64,000 nucleotides of DNA from Oscillospiraceae bacterium (GTDB taxonomy: Bacteria > Bacillota > Clostridia > Oscillospirales > Oscillospiraceae): NCBI GenBank assembly GCA_017452505.1, contig JAFTMI010000027.1, forward strand, positions 1 through 64,000. Reading direction: 5' to 3'. Below are positions 26,414-34,236 of this stretch, piece after piece; position 1 is the stretch's first letter, and each line of letters starts with the position of its first letter. A program made the position numbers and the translations under genes. Below the pieces are notes generated by a model. The model was not told where the DNA came from and made no database searches. It worked only from the letters and a program-made list of their open reading frames with translations.

Positions 26414-26504
26414 TGTGACTCTCCTTTCTTTTGTGGGAAGAAGAGAGCTCCGATATGATAAATGCATTATAACATACGGTGGCTCAGTTTACTATTACAA
26501 AATT

Positions 26505-26702
26505 CTAAATTACAGACGAAGAATCTAAAAATTCCTCGAAACGCTTCCTTTTTATCATAATTCGGTTTCCGCTGGTTAATAAAAAGTCGGCGTCCATATT
26601 CTCATCCACGATCTGTCGCAGCTTCTTTTCACCAATATGAAAATACTCAGCAGCTTCACGGAGTGTCAACATATATTTCTCCCAGTATGGGATATCCGTC
26701 AT
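26505..26702 (-). CDS. xis: Tn916-type excisionase
   Basis: A 65-residue winged-helix protein similar along its length to Tn916 Xis: DIPYWEKYMLTLREAAEYF, GEKKLRQIVDEN and GNRIMIKRKRFEEFLD mirror the family. Xis bends DNA and steers Int toward excision. GGAGGG precedes the ATG. It is upstream of int on the same strand, 13 bp downstream of the second recombinase. Confidence 0.92.
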   Translation of the reverse strand: MTDIPYWEKYMLTLREAAEYFHIGEKKLRQIVDENMDADFLLTSGNRIMIKRKRFEEFLDSSSVI

Positions 26703-26715
26703 AAGCCAGCCCTCC

Positions 26716-27609
26716 TTACATGTTGGATTTTCTGACAGATGCCAGATAAATGTTGGTCACATCTGCCCTATCGTGGCCCAGCAGCCGGGATACAGTCAAG
26801 TGGGCATCTAATTCCGAAACGCCCTCAGCAATTAGCTGGCTGTATTTTTCTGCAGCGTAGGTGTGCCTAAGGCCGTGGAAGGTCAAAGGCCGGTCGGAGT
26901 CCAGGTCCTGCACATCCGCCCTATAGAGAAGAATAAATTGCTGCAGTTGGTTAATGGCTTTGTCGGTAGGAATACTGTCCGGCACCAACAGCTTGCTGCC
27001 GGGAGGTGTCGATCTAAGACACTTCTCCAACGCAGAGACGATCTGCTGATTGATCGGCACAGTACGGATCTTGCCACCCTTACCTTTGATGGTAATGGCA
27101 CACTCCCGTATGGCTTGCCGGGCAATGGCTGTGTCAATGCGGAAACATTCGTGAATCCGCAAGCCGGCATACCGGGCTAAGTAGAAAGCGAGAATGTAAT
27201 CCTCCCGATCCAAGGCTTTCCCCAATAATCGGTTGAATTCCGCAACACTCCAAGTACGGTCGGTGTCTCCGAAACGCCGCCGTTCCAGCTCTACGCCCAG
27301 TTCTGCATTGGACGGCAATTTATACTTGGGGTTACTGATCTTGTCGTGGAAAAAGCGGATTGCCGCCAAATCCGTTTTAATGGTGCTGGCAGACAGTTCC
27401 TTTTCCTGCATCCATAGCACATAGGCAACCAGATGCTTGCCGCTGAAGTTGGACAGCTTTTGCAGGCGGTATACCTCGGCAAGAAAGTGGCAAAACCGTT
27501 TCATTGCCATATAGTACCGTTCTTTCGTGCGGTAGCTGCCCTGCCGGTTGTGTCGCGCCAGTTTGTTTAACTGCGCCTCCAAGCTAAAATAGATATTATG
27601 TGTTTTCAT
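26716..27609 (-). CDS. Second tyrosine recombinase
   Basis: A 297-residue tyrosine recombinase unlike the Tn916-type Int next to it: no arm-binding domain, a SAM-like N-terminal domain (about 20-110), and a catalytic domain with AGLRIHE (Arg), HGLRHTYAAE (His-x-x-Arg) and VTNIYLAS (Tyr). Such XerC-like accessory recombinases often ride on clostridial mobile elements, and their role (resolution, a second integration specificity) is unknown. AAAGGAG precedes the ATG. It forms an apparent operon with xis and int. Confidence 0.88.
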   Translation of the reverse strand: MKTHNIYFSLEAQLNKLARHNRQGSYRTKERYYMAMKRFCHFLAEVYRLQKLSNFSGKHLVAYVLWMQEKELSASTIKTDLAAIRFFHDKISNPKYKLPSNAELGVELERRRFGDTDRTWSVAEFNRLLGKALDREDYILAFYLARYAGLRIHECFRIDTAIARQAIRECAITIKGKGGKIRTVPINQQIVSALEKCLRSTPPGSKLLVPDSIPTDKAINQLQQFILLYRADVQDLDSDRPLTFHGLRHTYAAEKYSQLIAEGVSELDAHLTVSRLLGHDRADVTNIYLASVRKSNM

Positions 27610-27779
27610 ACGAGCTCCTTTCCAATGGATATAGTTTCCCCAGTGGCAACTTCATCGGTTTCTACCCGGTTTCCATGGAAATCACAATGTGTGTAATCTC
27701 AAAAACCGTTGCGAGACAAAGACTTTCGTCGTGCGATAGCGTTTTCTTTTGTTTCTGTCTCTTTTGTGAAATTGTCTGG

Positions 27780-28085
27780 GTCAGTACGATGCCGCGTGGG
27801 AAGACAGCTTCCTGTCATTCATAGGTGATGACGGCGGCGGACACAAGCCGCTGAACTCGGCTGCAGCAATCACTGCATGTGTCCGGCGATTCCCTCGACA
27901 AGAATCAACGCGGGAGAACTCCTTGTTGCCGAGCCGGCATTGCAATTGCCGGAACAAGGGAGCCGGTTTGTGGCAAGCAAACCGAACAAACATAGCTCTG
28001 TACTTGCGTTACAGAGAGTGGGACTTTTCCTGCAGTCCGTAGTGCAGTTGTTTTTGTCCATTGGATGGGCGTATGGGATACCCAT
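27780..28085 (-). ncRNA. Highly structured non-coding region, possible ncRNA of unknown class
   Basis: About 300 bases with dense nested inverted repeats: GACACA/TGTGTC around a GCCG..CGGC hairpin, GCCGGCATTGCAATTGCCGG, CTGCAGT/GTGCAG, GGGCGTATGGGATACCC. GC content is higher than in the adjoining cargo. No frame has a ribosome site or convincing protein. A mobile-element RNA (HEARO/omegaRNA-like, intron fragment) is possible, but I cannot identify it. The rest of 27610-27780 shows nothing I can name. Confidence 0.35.
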
Positions 28086-28110
28086 ATTGATTTAGTTCTG
28101 TTCGTACAAC

Positions 28111-28154
28111 AAAAAAAGACCGACTTTCCCTCTCCGAAGAGTTGAAAGCCGGTC
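28111..28154 (-). terminator. Intrinsic terminator T3, minus strand
   Basis: GACCGGCTTTC pairs with GAAAGTCGGTC and is followed by seven Ts on the minus strand. Confidence 0.85.
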
Positions 28155-28194
28155 AATTTTCCAATTGCCGTTTGGATTTGTTCATTGTCAGACC

Positions 28195-28234
28195 TAAAAA
28201 AGGTCGGAGTTACCCCAAAGAGTAAATCCGACCT
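28195..28234 (-). terminator. Intrinsic terminator T2, minus strand
   Basis: AGGTCGGA pairs with TCCGACCT, then six Ts on the minus strand. It is the second of three consecutive minus-strand terminators. Confidence 0.85.
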
Positions 28235-28342
28235 AGTGCATCAAACCTTATTCCCCAGAGGGGAAATGTAATCAAACCTATTTCCATCTATGGGATACCA
28301 CAAGCCGAGTAGGTTGTCAATACAAAAAATGAGAGCCATATC

Positions 28343-28383
28343 GAAAAATAAGGGGCACAGCCAACCCCTTAGCTGCACCCCTT
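28343..28383 (-). terminator. Intrinsic terminator T1 close to a strong promoter, minus strand
   Basis: AAGGGG..CAGC pairs with GCTG..CCCCTT and is followed by ATTTTTC on the minus strand. It lies only about 15-50 bases after the predicted start of the 28401-28428 promoter, as in a transcription attenuator. A small frame beginning ATGTCCTTT overlaps it and may encode a leader peptide. Confidence 0.7.
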
Positions 28384-28400
28384 GTAAAAAGGACATCTTT

Positions 28401-28428
28401 ATTATACCAACAGGAAATAGTTTGTCAA
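28401..28428 (-). promoter_or_regulatory. Strong consensus promoter, minus strand
   Basis: TTGACA (28428-28423), 16 bases, TATAAT (28406-28401). A possible second promoter (TTGACA, 17 bases, TATCCC) lies downstream at about 28324-28296. No full gene follows before int2, only terminators. The stretch 28430-28843 has only doubtful small frames, such as a plus-strand frame from 28612 and a minus-strand one at 28619-28804. Confidence 0.75.
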
Positions 28429-28843
28429 ATCTTAGCGGCCCTTTTTGCAAATTTATTTTTGTACGAATTCGTACAGGAATTGTGTATGTACTTACCGATC
28501 AAACTGACGACAATCGCTGGGTGTTTTAACCGTCCGACTATGTGGCGGTCTTTTGTAAACACACCGGGATACTTGCCACAAAAGCACAACAGCAAGAAAG
28601 GATTGTAATTTATGCTGATTATTCATCAATGGAAAAGACACTTTTTACCGACGATTTTATGTTATTGCACAATGTGGAACCAAAATCACGTAAGCACAAT
28701 CTTCTTGCTTCTTTCTTGGCGTTTGTTTTATCAGGAGGATCAATCGACAGATCACAGATGATGGAGAACAACACTTCGTCATCCCATATAATTTTCGGCA
28801 ACAATTACCTTATTGGATCATCAACACAGCACCAACATCCTGT

Positions 28844-30127
28844 TTATGTAATCTTTCTTTTAAAAATACATGTCTCAGTTTTTACAACAGCGAGCCACAA
28901 AGAAACAAACCCGATAATAGAAATAACTATCAAAAGGATGCCGACATAAAGAACACTTTCAATAGAATAACGGTGGACAGAAAGTACGCCTAATCCAAAG
29001 AATAATACAATGATGTTTGTGAGCAAGTTACACGCAAATAGCCGCTTGTTTTTCTTCTTCTCCTCATCAATGCTTTTTGTCTTAGATGTGCTAAAAATAG
29101 TTTTATCATTTAAAAGAGGAAAACACTTCTCTACTACATTTATCATAGCAACGGCTTGCAGACTATCCTTGAAGGTTTCTTCTCGAATAGGATCACAAGG
29201 AAAAATATCATTTTTGGCAATTCCCCAGTCACAAATACCTTTTATAACCGCGCAAGGAATATCGCAATTATTGGATACTTGGAAAAGTGCACTTCCTTCC
29301 ATTTCTCCGCCTACAACAAAATCGTTCTTCGTGTATGCATTACACACCTTATCTTTTTCATCAAAAGAAGACATAACGGAACCGCCGGACAAAACACCGC
29401 CATATGTAACACCATCAAGGAATCCATTGGCATTAACAAACCGTACATCTAGCCAACTATCAATGCTCTTATCTTGCGATCTGTCCGGTTTTATAAATTC
29501 TTCATCTCGCTTATTTTCACTGTAAGGGAAAAGTTTTTTAGAGACTATCACATCACCAATATTTTGTGATTCAAAATCGATTCCAAATGCTACGCCAAGA
29601 GAAAGTATAACATTGGGCTTAAAATGCTTAAGCGCTTCATTAACGGTTGTGTTCATACCCAAATCTTTATATGATCCGGTTTGCGGTTGATGAATATGTG
29701 CGACCCAGTATGCTCCCCATTTAAAAATAAAATATGCATTAGTACCGCAAATTATCCTAATTATTTTTTTGTTTTGTCCGTTACTTGTGACGCGAGAATG
29801 CAGTACCGCTTTCTCAATCGGATTAGCCGTAATAACCATTACTTTACACCGAGTCAACATGCAGTTTAATTCTTTTTCATCTATCAACTCATACCATTTC
29901 TCAATAAAGCCACACGATATTGCATTTTTGTAGCAATTGTAAGCTTCTGATAGTTCTTTGCCATGCTCTTTTTCATAGTTTCGCATATGCGATATAAATT
30001 CATTTCTATATTGGTTATCTGGAGCGTTTTGCTCCATTCGTGTAGCAACACGATCAAGATAATCGTCCCATTTCTGAATGGTATATTTTCCATGCTTACG
30101 CAGCGGGATAGGAACTTCAGTTTTCAT
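28844..30127 (-). CDS. Nucleoside phosphorylase-like protein with two C-terminal membrane helices
   Basis: A 427-residue protein from the ATG at 30127 (AAAAGGATG ahead; an upstream ATG at 30166 lacks one). About residues 95-335 match the PNP/MTA-SAH nucleosidase fold: VILSLGVAFGI, GDVIVSKKLFPY, GVLSGGSVMSS, VVGGEMEGSALFQ (ligand-binding Met-Glu) and KGICDWG. The tail has two hydrophobic helices (about 370-388 and 395-418) after a Lys-rich linker. Nucleosidase-like domains tethered to membrane segments occur as predicted effectors in nucleotide-based bacterial conflict systems. It lies 73 bp after the AMP-ligase gene on the same strand and is probably co-transcribed. Activity and substrate are inference. 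Confidence 0.75.
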   Translation of the reverse strand: MKTEVPIPLRKHGKYTIQKWDDYLDRVATRMEQNAPDNQYRNEFISHMRNYEKEHGKELSEAYNCYKNAISCGFIEKWYELIDEKELNCMLTRCKVMVITANPIEKAVLHSRVTSNGQNKKIIRIICGTNAYFIFKWGAYWVAHIHQPQTGSYKDLGMNTTVNEALKHFKPNVILSLGVAFGIDFESQNIGDVIVSKKLFPYSENKRDEEFIKPDRSQDKSIDSWLDVRFVNANGFLDGVTYGGVLSGGSVMSSFDEKDKVCNAYTKNDFVVGGEMEGSALFQVSNNCDIPCAVIKGICDWGIAKNDIFPCDPIREETFKDSLQAVAMINVVEKCFPLLNDKTIFSTSKTKSIDEEKKKNKRLFACNLLTNIIVLFFGLGVLSVHRYSIESVLYVGILLIVISIIGFVSLWLAVVKTETCIFKRKIT

Positions 30128-30200
30128 GATTGTCACATCCTTTTCTATATATTTGGTCTGTTGCACTAAATATAGGTTATTTCAACCTCAGAACCAATGC

Positions 30201-31946
30201 TTAAATCTTGATTATTCCTTCAACATCCTTTTTTATAAACGGTACGTCCCTTTTTCCAGAGTGTGCGCTTGGGAAACTATCCCATATGCAGAAACTGTGG
30301 GGAACTGCTTCGGGTAATTTTATAACATGCTCAACAAGCTTTTGAATTTCTGCGAAGTAATCCATCTGCTTTTCGGGATTTTGTCTCAGAAGCGCGCCTG
30401 TGTCGTTTTCCCAAACAATATGTGCTACCAATCTATTGTTGTCCTCGGGGTGGGTTTGAATCTCGCACAGTTTAACCTTTTCAGAGGAGAGAATTGCTCT
30501 TTCGATATCAAAATTGTAAATCTGTGTGCCGTCAATTACAGAGTAATCGCTCTTTCTCCCCAAAACAACAAGGCTGCCATCTTCGTTCATATAGCCTATA
30601 TCACCAGTCTTACTCCAACGATCACCATTCTCATCAATGTGGAAAAACTCCGCTGTTGCTTCAGAGTTGTTGAAATACTCGATCATACCGATCTCAGTCT
30701 TAACCAAAATGTTTCCTCGTTCGCCATATTTCAATTCCTTAAAGTCATCATCGAAAATCCCAACCGTTGTGATGTCAGGAAGAGGGATACCTGATGCAGT
30801 GTTAGAGAATTTCTGTGATGTAATATCCGTTGTTACGGTTGCACCACACTCACATTCACCATAGCCGTTGAGTAACCGAGCTTTGGAGCCATGGTTTCTG
30901 AACACACCTTCAATATTTGCAATATCTTTTTCTGTTAGGGGTTCTCCACCTTCGACAGGATACTTTAGGAACGCCAAAGACTTGCCCTCGAGCAACTTCA
31001 AGCTTTTCTCAAAGGTAAAGCCTTGGTACATAGATGTGTTTGTTAAGATATATTCAGGCTTGAACTTGAGAACGTTTTTTACAAATGCAGTATGGTCAAA
31101 CCTTGGATCAATACACACTTGAACACCGAAAGACAGTGGGAAGTTAATACCCAAACTTAGGCCGGTGGAATGCCATGGCGGAATGTTTTGATAAACCTTC
31201 TGTTTTCTTGATGTATCAAAACCGGAATTGCCATATGCATTGATCAGCTTTTGGAAGCTATCAACGGAAAGCACAATTCCTTTAGATGCACCGGTTGTGC
31301 CGCTTGAATAAACCATAGCCTGTGGTTTCTGTGGCGCATAGGGGTCAACAGCGGCGTCATTTCGGCAAGCACCATCTTTAATAAAGGTCTTCCAAGCGAC
31401 CTCGTTTGTCTTGCCATCAATTATATATTTCGGAGATATAAATCTTAAAACCGAGGAATTCATCATCGGTAATACAACAATCTTTTTGTCAGCATCCCTG
31501 AACAGCAGCTCTTTGAACTTAGGTAAGAACTTATCAACCATGATGATAAGTTTGCTGCCACATTCATCGATTCTGGCCAAAAGTTCCTCAGGTGTGTAGA
31601 ATGGCGAAATAACATTTGCCACCGCACCAATTTTACTGATAGCATAAAAAGTGTAAATAACTTCTGGCGTAGTAGTGGAACAAATTGTCACATAGTCGCC
31701 CTTTTTGACCCCATATGCTTCTAACGATTTTGCAACAATGTCAGTATTTCTTATGAGCTCACCAAAAGTGACTTTTGCACCAAAATATTCAAGCGCAATT
31801 TCATTAGGATAATCGGCATTGTTCTTAATCAAGCCTTGATATGGGGTGGAATTTAAGAATATGCTCCGCTTTTCAACACCCTCATAAAACCGATTCCATG
31901 GCTTGTCTATTGACGGATAGCCCGTCAGTTTCTTCTCTGTAGGCAT
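30201..31946 (-). CDS. AMP-forming acyl-CoA synthetase/ligase family enzyme
   Basis: A 581-residue ANL-superfamily adenylate-forming enzyme. P-loop-like A3 motif YSSGTTGASKG (about 213-223), A5 GYGECECGA (about 354-362), A7 SKTGDIG (about 443-449), A8 RKSD (about 460) and the A10 lysine in SGKRDV (about 565). It would activate a carboxylate with ATP; the substrate is not evident. The start at 31946 gives a proper distance to GGGAG; an ATG at 31952 is too close to it. Its mRNA leader carries a structured element and an intrinsic terminator (separate entries), so expression is probably attenuated. The phosphorylase-like gene follows. An ANL enzyme in such a cluster is unusual. Confidence 0.85.
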   Translation of the reverse strand: MPTEKKLTGYPSIDKPWNRFYEGVEKRSIFLNSTPYQGLIKNNADYPNEIALEYFGAKVTFGELIRNTDIVAKSLEAYGVKKGDYVTICSTTTPEVIYTFYAISKIGAVANVISPFYTPEELLARIDECGSKLIIMVDKFLPKFKELLFRDADKKIVVLPMMNSSVLRFISPKYIIDGKTNEVAWKTFIKDGACRNDAAVDPYAPQKPQAMVYSSGTTGASKGIVLSVDSFQKLINAYGNSGFDTSRKQKVYQNIPPWHSTGLSLGINFPLSFGVQVCIDPRFDHTAFVKNVLKFKPEYILTNTSMYQGFTFEKSLKLLEGKSLAFLKYPVEGGEPLTEKDIANIEGVFRNHGSKARLLNGYGECECGATVTTDITSQKFSNTASGIPLPDITTVGIFDDDFKELKYGERGNILVKTEIGMIEYFNNSEATAEFFHIDENGDRWSKTGDIGYMNEDGSLVVLGRKSDYSVIDGTQIYNFDIERAILSSEKVKLCEIQTHPEDNNRLVAHIVWENDTGALLRQNPEKQMDYFAEIQKLVEHVIKLPEAVPHSFCIWDSFPSAHSGKRDVPFIKKDVEGIIKI

Positions 31947-31964
31947 TTTCATTTCTCCCGTAAT

Positions 31965-31992
31965 AAAAAAGTGCGCAGACGAAGCTGCGCAC
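31965..31992 (-). terminator. Intrinsic terminator inside the AMP-ligase leader
   Basis: On the minus strand GTGCGCAG pairs with CTGCGCAC across six bases and is followed by TTTTTTATT. It ends about 15-20 bases before the AMP-ligase start codon, so unless it is bypassed the gene is not transcribed. Confidence 0.85.
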
Positions 31993-32124
31993 CGAAAAAT
32001 GCACCGCCTCTAACCGCCGCGACGCAAGTCTTCACATATCCCAAGGAATGCGAAATGAAGAGTGCATTTTTACCAAAGTAAAATACGCACTCCTTGGGAG
32101 TTTTATGTATTAACTTGCGTCGCA
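31965..32124 (-). promoter_or_regulatory. Structured leader of the AMP-ligase operon, riboswitch/attenuator-like
   Basis: The predicted transcript starts near 32124 at the base of a long stem: GCGACGCAAGT (32019-32029) pairs perfectly with ACTTGCGTCGC (32113-32123). Inside it CCCAAGGAATGCG (32040-32052) pairs with CGCACTCCTTGGG (32086-32098; one mismatch). Overlapping that, GAGTGCATTTTTAC (32060-32073) can pair with the GTAAAATACGCACTC at 32078-32092, so two folds compete. A terminator follows just before the gene. I do not recognise a known riboswitch class. Confidence 0.65.
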
Positions 32125-32129
32125 TGACC

Positions 32130-32158
32130 ATATTATCACAATTTTACATCTAAAGCAA
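32130..32158 (-). promoter_or_regulatory. Promoter of the AMP-ligase/phosphorylase operon
   Basis: On the minus strand TTGCTT (32158-32153), 17 bases, TAATAT (32135-32130), placing the start right at the leader's closing stem. Confidence 0.65.
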
Positions 32159-32244
32159 GTTATTTAATGCCTACAGATAGAGAGATATCAATTTAGAATC
32201 AGCACCAGTCAAAACTGATGTACTATTGCAACACCATATTAAAC

Positions 32245-32781
32245 CTATGACTCTTGAAGCTTTTTTACCAATTCTGCATATTCCGCTTTTATCTTAACTG
32301 GTATTTCATTTCGCTGTGATATCGCTTTACCAAGCTCGGTATAATACCAAATTACATCATCCTTGGTCGCTGAAAAACGCTGCCAAACTATTTCTCCCGA
32401 CACGGATAGATCATAAACGATACTCCGTAAATTTGAGAGTTTATCTGCACTCAAGACCAGTGCTACATTTATACCTGTTGTCGCTATTTTGTTTATTGTT
32501 CGCAATTTGCGTTCCTTCCAGCTGGCTGTATGCGAATTGGAACACGACTCCACTATCATTGCAATTTTATCACCGAAAGCATTCTGTATGTCAGAATACG
32601 AAACATCTGTATCCTCTAATACATCATGCAAAACTCCCGCAATCAAAACTTCTTCAGATGTGTCTATTCCTGATAAGATTTGAGCAACTTCCATTGGATG
32701 AATAATATACGGCAACGATGTACCCTTCCTAAGTTGCCCAACATGCGCTGTTGCCGCAAAAATTACTGCTGTATGAAACAT
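32245..32781 (-). CDS. Small HD-domain alarmone hydrolase (MESH1/SpoT-hydrolase-like)
   Basis: A 178-residue single-domain HD phosphohydrolase. It has the SpoT/MESH1 hydrolase pattern: AHVGQLRKG and PYIIHP (first metal His residues, about 12-30), LHDVLEDT (HD pair, about 51-58) and SADKLSNLR (about 112-120). These enzymes remove pyrophosphate from (p)ppGpp or pppApp. GGGAGG precedes the ATG at 32781. It is divergent from the alarmone synthetase gene, sharing a 226-bp control region, the layout expected for a toxic small alarmone synthetase and its neutralising hydrolase. Its stop is followed by the AMP-ligase promoter. Confidence 0.85.
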   Translation of the reverse strand: MFHTAVIFAATAHVGQLRKGTSLPYIIHPMEVAQILSGIDTSEEVLIAGVLHDVLEDTDVSYSDIQNAFGDKIAMIVESCSNSHTASWKERKLRTINKIATTGINVALVLSADKLSNLRSIVYDLSVSGEIVWQRFSATKDDVIWYYTELGKAISQRNEIPVKIKAEYAELVKKLQES

Positions 32782-32878
32782 TTTGTCCTCCCTAAAAATA
32801 ATCATTTATAGAGCATACAATCTTTGTGATAAAATCAATCATCAAGCTTGTTATTGTTAATCTAACATGCATTTTCCA

Positions 32879-32916
32879 TGTAATTAGCAAAAATGTTTGC
32901 GTGTAATTAGCAAAAA
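32879..32916. repeat. Tandem 15-bp repeat in the synthetase/hydrolase control region
   Basis: TGTAATTAGCAAAAA occurs at 32879-32893 and 32902-32916, 23 bp apart, ahead of a TATAAT at 32947-32952 that probably serves the synthetase gene. It is a likely operator. Confidence 0.5.
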
Positions 32917-33007
32917 ATTGTAGACACGTAATATTTTTTATGTTATTATAATCGTAATTTTATCATTAATGCTATTCCATTATTTGCTATTTGAAAGAAG
33001 GTTTAAT

Positions 33008-34009
33008 ATGCCCGGTTCTGAAATAGATAAAAAAGCCGCAGCTAAAGAACGATTTCTTAAAAAATATGACAATATTAAATTAAGAAAGGATCTTGATTTA
33101 GTAGAAAAGAGAATACCGGATTTCTGGGAAAATGTAGAGGAGATTCGGAAACACTATGAAAAATCTATTTCAAGCTACAAAAGCACACTAAGTGATATTA
33201 TTGACTCAATAAGCCATGCTGACATGGATAAGCCGGTTATCCACTCAATTCGGTACCGAATTAAGGATGCAGATAGTTTGATTGTAAAGATCATTCAAAA
33301 GAGTGCTAAGGTACCGGAATCACCGCAGGGTAATGCAGAGATAGAGAAGTATCGTAACCTCACAAAGGACAATTACTATAAAATTATTACTGATCTTATC
33401 GGAATAAGAATATTAATTCGCTATAGATATCAATGGAAGAGTGTTCACTCATTGGTATGGAAATTGTTCAAATCGGAAGAACACGAGTATATTGAGGATT
33501 GGATCACCGAATACCAAAATGACCGTGCAGTTAAATATATTGTCGAACAGCCAAAAGCTTATGTAAAGCAAATATCCGATCGAGCTGTATATGAAGAAAT
33601 AGGCAAGAACATTTTTGACATCAGGGATTCTGACAATCATTATGCTAGTCTTCATTATATAATAAATGTAGGTGGCTGCTATTGCGAACTCCAAGTTCGA
33701 ACTATTTTTGATGAAGCTTGGTGCGAATGCAACCATGATTTTGTCTATAAAGCACACATTAAGTCTCAACAGGCTAAGAACACATTAGAACGTTTGTCGG
33801 TAATTCTTTCTCAGCATACTACTGCGGCAGAAAGTATTGTGGCACTTATGTGTGATTTGGCAACTTCACCCCCCTCTCGCAAGAAGAGCACACCAATCGA
33901 GACAGTTAGCACGTCCGATGTAAAAAACCAAGAGAAAGTTTTTACATCCATACAAAAGCGGGCTACGCACTTGTCTCAGTCTGATATGCCAGACAATTAT
34001 CTTATGTAG
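33008..34009 (+). CDS. RelA/SpoT-type alarmone synthetase domain protein
   Basis: A 333-residue protein from the ATG at 33008 (AAAGAAGG ahead). The RelA/SpoT nucleotidyltransferase domain covers about 60-270 with its key features intact: HSIRYRIKDADSLIVK, DLIGIRIL (catalytic Asp), NHYASLHYI and ELQVRTIFDEAWCECNHDFVYK (in two parts; Glu, Gln-x-Arg). There is no HD hydrolase, TGS or ACT domain, so it is a small alarmone synthetase with a helical N-terminus and a Ser/Thr-rich, probably flexible C-terminus. It may make (p)ppGpp/pppApp or, as some toxSAS proteins do, pyrophosphorylate tRNA. It heads a three-gene unit. Confidence 0.85.
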   Translation: MPGSEIDKKAAAKERFLKKYDNIKLRKDLDLVEKRIPDFWENVEEIRKHYEKSISSYKSTLSDIIDSISHADMDKPVIHSIRYRIKDADSLIVKIIQKSAKVPESPQGNAEIEKYRNLTKDNYYKIITDLIGIRILIRYRYQWKSVHSLVWKLFKSEEHEYIEDWITEYQNDRAVKYIVEQPKAYVKQISDRAVYEEIGKNIFDIRDSDNHYASLHYIINVGGCYCELQVRTIFDEAWCECNHDFVYKAHIKSQQAKNTLERLSVILSQHTTAAESIVALMCDLATSPPSRKKSTPIETVSTSDVKNQEKVFTSIQKRATHLSQSDMPDNYLM

Positions 34010-34023
34010 TAAGGGGTCTTTAT

Positions 34024-34236
34024 ATGGAAACGAATATTGCTTTGCAAAATGCACGGGCTTTTATAAAAATGGTTAAAACAGGAAAGTTGCCAAAAGAAAT
34101 TCTTCCTAACAGTTCGCCGAATTATACTTATGATCGCGAAAAAAAGGATACTGCACATTATGTTCAGACGTTCTTGAATTCCTCAAGCTATGACTTTATA
34201 AAACGAAGCGAGGAGGTACGCTATAATGGCGAATAA
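34024..34236 (+). CDS. Small protein co-transcribed with alarmone synthetase
   Basis: A 70-residue, charged protein starting METNIALQNARAFIKMV, with AAGGGG ahead, 14 bp after the synthetase stop and overlapping the next gene by 11 bp. No domain recognised and no signal peptide. Its place in the operon suggests an adaptor, antitoxin or regulator of the synthetase (inference). Confidence 0.65.
   Translation: METNIALQNARAFIKMVKTGKLPKEILPNSSPNYTYDREKKDTAHYVQTFLNSSSYDFIKRSEEVRYNGE

Noticed and set aside
28542-28949. Plus-strand 135-codon frame and small frames at 28612 and 28619-28804
   Set aside because: They overlap the end of the phosphorylase-like gene or each other, with no recognisable domain. 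Only the 28612 frame has a modest ribosome site, so they are left unannotated.
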